NCBI GenBank assembly: GCA_024291935.2
Contig: CM044315.1
Coordinates: 52,860,385-52,924,384 of the forward strand
DNA length: 64,000 nt
Direction of reading: 5' to 3'
Source: Okapia johnstoni
Taxonomy: Eukaryota; Chordata; Mammalia; Artiodactyla; Giraffidae
The notes beneath the pieces were generated by a model. The model was given only the letters and a program-made list of their open reading frames with translations. It was not told the DNA's origin and made no database searches. Every line of letters begins with the position of its first letter. Position 1 is the stretch's first letter. The translations under genes were made by a program, and so were the position numbers. Below, in pieces: positions 58,089 to 64,000 of the stretch.

Positions 58089-58293
58089 TGTGTTATTTGC
58101 TCAGTCGTGTCTGATGCTTTGCTATCCCATGGACTGTAGCCTACCAGGCTCCTCTGTCCATGAAATTCTCCAGTCAAGAATACTGACCTGGATTGCCATT
58201 TCCTTTTCCTTGGGATCTTCCTGACCCAGGGATCGAACCTGAGTCTCCTTCATTGCAGGCGAATTCTTTACTGTTTGAAACAACAGGGAAGCA
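58089..58293 (-). mobile_element. Bov-tA SINE, antisense
   Basis: Bov-A body, then one tRNA-like head (GGGATCGAACCTGAGTCTCC ... CAACAGGGAAGC). No TSD resolved. Confidence 0.87.
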
Positions 58294-58323
58294 TGGGAAT
58301 ATAATAGGTACTCAAATATTTGT

Positions 58324-58622
58324 TAAATATAAGAATGCTGCTGCTGCTAAGTCGCTTCAGTCATGTCCGACTCTGTGCGACCCCCAGAGATGGCAGCCTA
58401 CCGGACTCCTCCGTCCCTGGGATTCTCCAGGTAAGAACACTGGAGTGGGTTGCCATTTCCTTCTCCAATACATTTAAGTGAAAAGTGAAAGTGAAGTCGC
58501 TCAGTCGTGTCTGACTCTTCTCAAGCCCACGGACTGAAGCATACCAGGCTCCTCCGTACATGGGATCTTCCAGGCAGGAGTACTGGAGTGGGATGCCATT
58601 GCCTTCTCCTAAATATAAGAAT
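58324..58622 (-). mobile_element. BOV-A2 SINE with TSD
   Basis: The core element is 58337-58609: antisense dimer with CTG-repeat start. A perfect 13-bp TSD, TAAATATAAGAAT, lies at 58324-58336 and 58610-58622. Confidence 0.95.
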
Positions 58623-59589
58623 AAGTTGAAATTAATACATTTGGACATAGCAATCAATGATCATATAATCATAAAAATGTGTGTATATATAAACTTATGT
58701 AACATCTTCATTCCTGCTCATTCTTTTTTGTTTGCTTTTCTAAATCATTGAAGATTATGTATGTCTATATAAAGTCAGTTTTTAACTATGCTATCCAACA
58801 TATAAGCACTAGTATTCTAGAACCATGCTATCTGAATACAATTAAGTACTTAAAATGTGGCTAGTACAAATGAAGAGGTACTGTATGTACATAACACACA
58901 ACAGATATTAAAGACTTAACATGGAATAATAATGTAAAATATCTCATTAATAACTTTTTATATTGATTAAACATGTATAGATTAGTGTTTTGAATATAAT
59001 GACCCAGATAAATATATTATAAAATTAACTTTACTTATTTTTACCTTTTTTAATGTACTATTAGAAAATTTTAAATGATAAATGTGACTCTATTGATTAT
59101 AACTCCATTGGACAACAATGATACAAAACCTTTGGACAGAATCAATTTCCTAGATTAAAAATCTTTTGTTAGGTATAAGAGCTTAGTTGCACTGAAAATG
59201 TTAAATTTAAAAAATTTGTTTAAATCACTAACTTAAAAGCAATTACCACTTAATATCACAGAATATTTATCTCTACCAATGACCAACACTTTTATCTTAT
59301 CAAACAAAGCTATCTAAACATTTTATGCTTTCATAATTTTTTCATTTTTCCATATTTCTTAGCTTTTACTGCTAAAACACTCAAAATCAAATTTACTTCT
59401 CAGTCTTATATTTCTGATATCATATCCCTCTGTTTATTTTTGATATTTATAACCATCTTTTCATATTTTTAAATATCTTATGTGTACAGGGAAGCCATCT
59501 TTGCATCTATTTCTTTCAGGAAACAAATAGGAACCAACTTATTGTTAATTAATTTCAATTATAATTATTACCACTATATATATATCACA
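58623..59589. other. Unique noncoding DNA
   Basis: Very A+T-rich; no gene or repeat recognised. Confidence 0.5.
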
Positions 59590-59740
59590 CATTGATAATT
59601 TATTATGCTATATACATTTAATAAATATATCTCATTTACTTGCTACAATGCAAACCCTCTGAAATGCTCGTGGGAGAAGAAACTGAGGCCTTGAGAAGTT
59701 AAATATATCTCAGTACACTTGTAAGATACAGATCGCCTAG
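59590..59740 (-). repeat. MIR SINE relic
   Basis: Antisense MIR: TTATGCTATATACATTTAAT, GGGAGAAGAAACTGAGGCC, TTGAGAAGTTAAATATATC in order. Confidence 0.6.
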
Positions 59741-59919
59741 TTGAAAAACCACTATCTCTAACAGAGATAGTCATGTTGTTACAATGTTAACCTTAGACTA
59801 CACTGTTATAATAGAATTCAACTGGATCCAAAATTTCAAAACCAGCATAAAAATCAAGGTGTTATACTTTGAATATTTATTACTAATGCTTAATTTGGTA
59901 ATAACTATTAGAGGGATTT

Positions 59920-61250
59920 TCAAATGTTTACTGTGAGGAGCCTCTCAGCACCAGAGATTTTTAATTTGGCAGAAACAGTTTAAAATAGTTCCCTATGCAC
60001 TGTTGGCATCACCTCGATCACCTCCTACACCCAAAAGCTGCAGAGGGAAACACAAAGTTCCTGTGACATCTTGACATCCTCAGGCTAAGGCACATTAAAA
60101 GTTCCAGGTATTGGTATCAAATGGCATTTACACAATCAGAGATATACTTTAAAAGTGGAACCAAGTCTTGATAATAGAGTGGGTTTACCAGACTTCCTTA
60201 CCAATAAGTGTTGGCATGTAATAGTAAGTGAGCCTCCCAAGGGAGATGAGCAATACTGTATATTTATGTTACACCTTTCATACAGCAGGATCTCCAGATG
60301 CCTTACTAGTTTTATCTACAGAGATCAATCACTCATAGCTGAAGGCAGGCACCTCTGGGATCCAATATGACAGCAATTCTACAGCATAGCAGCATTTAGG
60401 AAGGGAGGTGGAAAAATAACCTCTCAAGAGAAAAAGGTAGAAATAATTTTATGTAACCAGAAGGTAATTACACCACTGGAATTTATCCGAGATGCATGTG
60501 TTCCTACCCCGCTTTTTACTGATCCCTGTGTCTGGCTAGATAGGCCAAAAAACTCTCATGCAAGGGTGGTGACTTTGTTGGGGCTCCATGTGTGGCCTGT
60601 ATTTGCTTAGCCATTGTCAATGTCAATAAGATGATATGCAAATAAAATGCATCCTGCGATCATGCTTTTATTATGCTGACCGAGGTCTGAACATTGTATT
60701 AGAAGTAAGTGCTGTTCCTGTCCTTTGTTCCACAATTGACCACTTGTTTGTAATGATTACTTTGGTGTTAATAAAAGGTCTATTGCAGCAACTCTGGGTT
60801 TCCTTACTGGACGTCCAGAGAGGTCCATGTCAGGGGTAAAACTGCTTTGTAAATAATCAGCACTCAGTCCAAGGGGCACAGATGCAAGCCAGTTCTGTCA
60901 TTTTAAATAACCTGTTTGCATAGTTAACTTCCCTCCTGCTGTGGAAAGGTTATACATTTTCCACTGTAATTTTAGATTTCTTTTTATTCCCTCACTTTCT
61001 CATAGAAAAAAAAAACAAAAAAACAAAAACAGTTTTTGATGAAGCCTGAAAGAAAAGAAACAGCTCAATTATTGATTAGCATTGTTGATTGCAGAATAAA
61101 GTACATTTCATAGATTATATTTGAGGTGTTTTTAATTGACTGATACATTATTTTCTCAAACACAAAGGAGAACTCTGGGGAAGTTCAGCCGTGTCTTTCA
61201 GAAGCTGGGGAATGCCATGAGAAGCTGTGTTGAACTGTTCTTAGACTAGT
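59920..61250. promoter_or_regulatory. Candidate conserved noncoding block
   Basis: About 1.3 kb free of recognised ruminant SINE or BovB insertions, with mixed composition and retained CpGs (60490, 60656, 60681, 60812, 61190 and neighbours). It holds a SOX-like CCATTGT (60611-60617) and a POU octamer ATGCAAAT (60636-60643) 18 bases apart, plus a TGATTAG... TGTTGATTGCAG homeodomain-type stretch near 61074-61092. No convincing coding frame. Enhancer-like by appearance only. Confidence 0.35.
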
Positions 61251-61839
61251 TGAAAAGCACAGTGGAAGTGTTTTCCTTCAAAATACTTGTATTTAGCCTT
61301 TCCTAAAAATGTTTTTAAACACATGCCAAAGTCCCCTTCAATGAATGAGTTTATTACAAAAAGCAATGTGTAATTCCAAAGCAGAGGTTTAAATGCTGAA
61401 CCATAGTATTTATAGAGGGCAAAATGACATATACACATACATACTTTAACTGTTATACATAGAGAGAGAATATCAGCCTCAAGACACATACTATCTGAAT
61501 TTTATGGAGAAGGTCATCTCTCAAATTTCCAAATGTACTCCAGTTGCCATAATTTAGTTCTTTTCCTCCTTTCACTGGATATCATCAGAGGCAAAAGAAA
61601 GCTTGAAATCTTTGGTTTTACATATAAGTCTGCATTATGCCTGACCATAAATAATGCATATGTGCATAAGTATGTGTGTTTATGTGTGGATGTATGTGAT
61701 ATTAAAGTATTCATTTACAATTATGTTTATAATTGTGTTTTTGTTCATAGGTCCTAAACTGTCTTCTCCATTTATGCTTTCTTTTTCCGTCTCATTGGGA
61801 ACATCCAGATCGTTACACACATACACCGTCATCATCATC
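61251..61839. other. Unassigned noncoding DNA
   Basis: T-rich toward the right; may grade into the antisense L1. No gene recognised. Confidence 0.4.
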
Positions 61840-62440
61840 ATCATTTTATTTGAGACTTTCTATGGTTTTTGTAACTGGATATCTATTTTCTTCTTCAGGT
61901 TTGAGAAGTTTTCAGCCATTTCACTAAATATATTTTCAATCGCCTTTTCTCTCTCCTTGTTGGGGACACTTATAATGTCAATGTTGTCATACTTGATGTT
62001 ATTTCACAGATCCCTTAAACTGCTACCATAATTTATATTTGTTTTTCTTTTGCTGATCTCATCTGGAAGATTTCCATTATTCAATCTTTAAGATCATTTA
62101 TGCATTATTATGTGTCACCTAGTCTGGTGTTTATTCCTTCTAGTGTGTTTTTCATTTTAGTTATTGCATTCTTCAGTTCTGACCGGTCTGGTTCTTTCAC
62201 ATATTTTCTAGTTCCTTATTAAAATTCTCACTGTGTTCATGTATCATTTCCCTTAATTCAGTTAGCATTTTTACTAGTAATGCTTTGAATTATTTATCTG
62301 GTAAATTGCTTATTTGTGCTTTGTTAGTTGTTATTTTTTAAGTTTGTCCTTGCTCTTTCAGTTGAGACAGTTATGTCTTCTCATTTTGCCTAATGTTCTC
62401 TGTCTCTATAAAATAAGGTGGAACAGTTACTTATTGCAGT
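61840..62440 (-). pseudogene. Old L1 ORF1 fragment, antisense
   Basis: Antisense L1 ORF1. The blocks TCACAGATCCCTTAAACTGC, TCATCTGGAAGATTTCCATT, GTTTATTCCTTCTAGTGTGT and TTGCATTCTTCAGTTCTGA are the complement of the coiled-coil region of mammalian L1 ORF1. Many stops; L1M-age by divergence. Confidence 0.75.
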
Positions 62441-63420
62441 CTAGAAGGAGTATCTTTATGTAGGATGTCACTATACAGTCTTCCACATCCAGTGGCTTTG
62501 GAGAGAGAACTGGACTTGGTGTAAATATAAATCAGAACTTTCTTTGGGTGTTCCAGTAGCTATCACCCTGTAGATGATGGGGATGAAGATGGAGGGGCTG
62601 TCCAGAGCCAACTTTGAGTCAGAGCTTGTCCTATGTTCAGTGGCTGTCATCACCCTATTGAGAGTAGGGTCAGGTCCCAAGTTGCTAGTGTGAAAGCCTT
62701 GAAGGTTGAGTCTGAGTCAACTTCACGCCCTTCAAATGTGAGCTGTACCCCTTTCCCAGCACTGGCACCCTTACTCAAGAGGCCAGCAATGCTGGAGCAA
62801 GAGGGGCCAGTGTGGGCATTCAGCTAACTCTGGAGCATGGGCTGTGGTAGTCTGGCCACAACGAGATTTAGACTGCTTCTGAGGAACCATCCACGTCAGC
62901 ACCAGCAGTGGCTTCGCCCTCTCTGCTCAGACACTGCTTCAGGTTTGAGGCCCCTCAGTGTCTCATTGCTAAAGTCTTTCCTCTCTCATGGAAACTCTTG
63001 TTCCAGCTTGAAACTGCAGCATGAGGTAAGCAGGGCTGGAGTGTTCACTCAGCTCAGGTTGGGGTGCACCCTGGGGTAGTTGTGGGAAACCAGTCAGCAA
63101 ACTGTGCATTCTCAATCCACATTCTCTGCCCTGTGTACATTTCATGGGAGGGTCCAGGTTTCCCACAGCTGTTGGGTTAGTCCCACCTCCTCTCCCACCA
63201 GCCAAGGGGGCTTGTCTTCCCTCTGTTGAACCCAGGATTGCAGTACCCCATTTGTGGCCCCAGCCACTCACTCTCCAGGGAGGATCTCTGTCATGTAATC
63301 TCTCTTTTCTTCTGAATTCCCACCCAAGAGCACAGGTCAACCTTATTGCTTTTCTTCTGTTCTCACTAGATTCCATGTGAATTTTTCTTACAGCCATGGT
63401 CATACAGGAGCCTTTCTGCC
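62441..63420 (-). repeat. Probable old L1 5'UTR, antisense
   Basis: GC-richer sequence directly upstream (in L1 sense) of the ORF1 relic, where the 5'UTR belongs. A 144-codon minus-strand open stretch (62969-63403) lies inside, in L1 sense orientation. The assignment rests on position and composition. Confidence 0.55.
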
Positions 63421-63832
63421 AGACTCCATTTAGATCTTAGTGAGACGCGTTCTATATAGATATGTTTTTGATATTCTTAAGTTAATTTTATTTGTGCACG
63501 TTGACCTAGAGCAGAGAAATTCTCTCTAACACGAGTGTTTATCAGGTTTGTGTCTCCATTAGGTTAACCGAGTATGATCTTTTGTCATATATACAATAAT
63601 TTTGCAAATTTAGTTAACTTCCCTTTCTGTATGTCAGGATAAGAAATAGTCAATGCCCCAAAGAAGGAAGATATGGAAACCAAGACTGACTTAGAAAAGA
63701 ATAAAATAGAGGATTTTTATAAAACACTATTCACTTGATAAAGTTAATTTCCTGCTATTCATCAATGACTAATACAACAGCTCATATTTTTTAAATGGTT
63801 ACTATGAGAAAGACATCACAAAAAGTACTAAT
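63421..63832. other. Unassigned noncoding DNA
   Basis: Retains several CpGs (GACGCGTTC near 63444, GCACGTTG, ACACGAGTG, AACCGAGT). No gene or repeat recognised. Confidence 0.4.
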
Positions 63833-64000
63833 GCTGCTGCTAAGTTGCTTCAGTCTTGTCCGACTCTGCGTGACCCCATAGACGGCAGCCCACCAGACTC
63901 CCCTGTCCCTGGGATTCTCCAGGCAAGAACACTGGAGTGGGTTGCCATTTCCTTCTCCAATGTGTGAAAGTGAAGTCGCTCAGTTGTGTCCGACTCTTAG
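63833..64000 (-). mobile_element. BOV-A2 SINE, cut by the window end
   Basis: Antisense BOV-A2 with CTG-repeat start, one complete monomer, linker and the first bases of the second monomer, then the window stops. CpG-containing, young-looking copy. Confidence 0.93.

Noticed and set aside
1..64000. A novel operon, defence system, CRISPR array or other exotic locus
   Set aside because: The repeats are dispersed SINEs and LINEs with TSDs, not regularly spaced arrays. No clustered intact genes or prokaryotic signals occur.

Overview
This window looks like gene-poor, A+T-rich intergenic (or deep intronic) DNA from a pecoran ruminant, most likely a bovid. The diagnosis comes from the repeats: BovB (RTE-type) LINEs, Bov-tA and BOV-A2 SINEs, CHR-type tRNA-Glu SINEs and a ruminant-type L1 are all present, on top of mammal-wide MIR, L2, old L1 and ERVL relics. 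I could not tell cattle from sheep, goat or related species. I found no host protein-coding exon, RNA gene, CRISPR array or prokaryote-type locus. Every reading frame with recognisable homology belongs to a retroelement, and each of those elements is visibly damaged or truncated.

Layout. 1-9.5 kb: an endogenous-retrovirus relic on the minus strand, split by a full-length but dead L1 (904-8859) with an 11-bp target-site duplication (TSD). The L1 carries a BOV-A2 SINE with its own 12-bp TSD. 10.3-14.0 kb: a near-complete BovB LINE inside a Bov-tA SINE, the whole flanked by an 8-bp TSD. 14.6-16.2 kb: old L1 ORF2, antisense. 16.2-30.8 kb: mostly unique DNA with scattered Bov-tA, MIR, L2 and CHR copies and a head-to-head BovB inverted pair. 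30.8-33.1 kb: a tight stack of BovB, an MLT2-like LTR and BOV-A2, each with target-site evidence. 33-44 kb: mostly unique DNA, with a candidate conserved noncoding block near 35.8-36.6 kb. 45-58.6 kb: many BovB and SINE insertions, including a second inverted BovB pair. 58.6-61.8 kb: unique DNA with a second candidate conserved block (59.9-61.25 kb). 61.8-63.4 kb: the 5' part of an old L1, antisense. The window ends inside a BOV-A2.

How the parts relate. The SINEs depend on the LINEs: Bov-tA and BOV-A2 share their 3' ends with BovB and are thought to be mobilised by BovB enzymes. Target-site duplications let several insertion orders be read directly. The most informative is the BovB/Bov-tA nest at 10.3-14.0 kb, which is best explained by a BovB carrying 3'-transduced flanking DNA that landed in a pre-existing SINE.

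I found no convincing evidence of a previously undescribed functional system. The points worth a second look are the nested insertions, the L1 5'UTR monomers, the inverted BovB pairs, a SINE subfamily with two tRNA-like heads, and the two candidate conserved noncoding blocks. Repeat family names and edges come from visual recognition and not from an alignment; edges without a stated TSD are good to about 10-30 bases.
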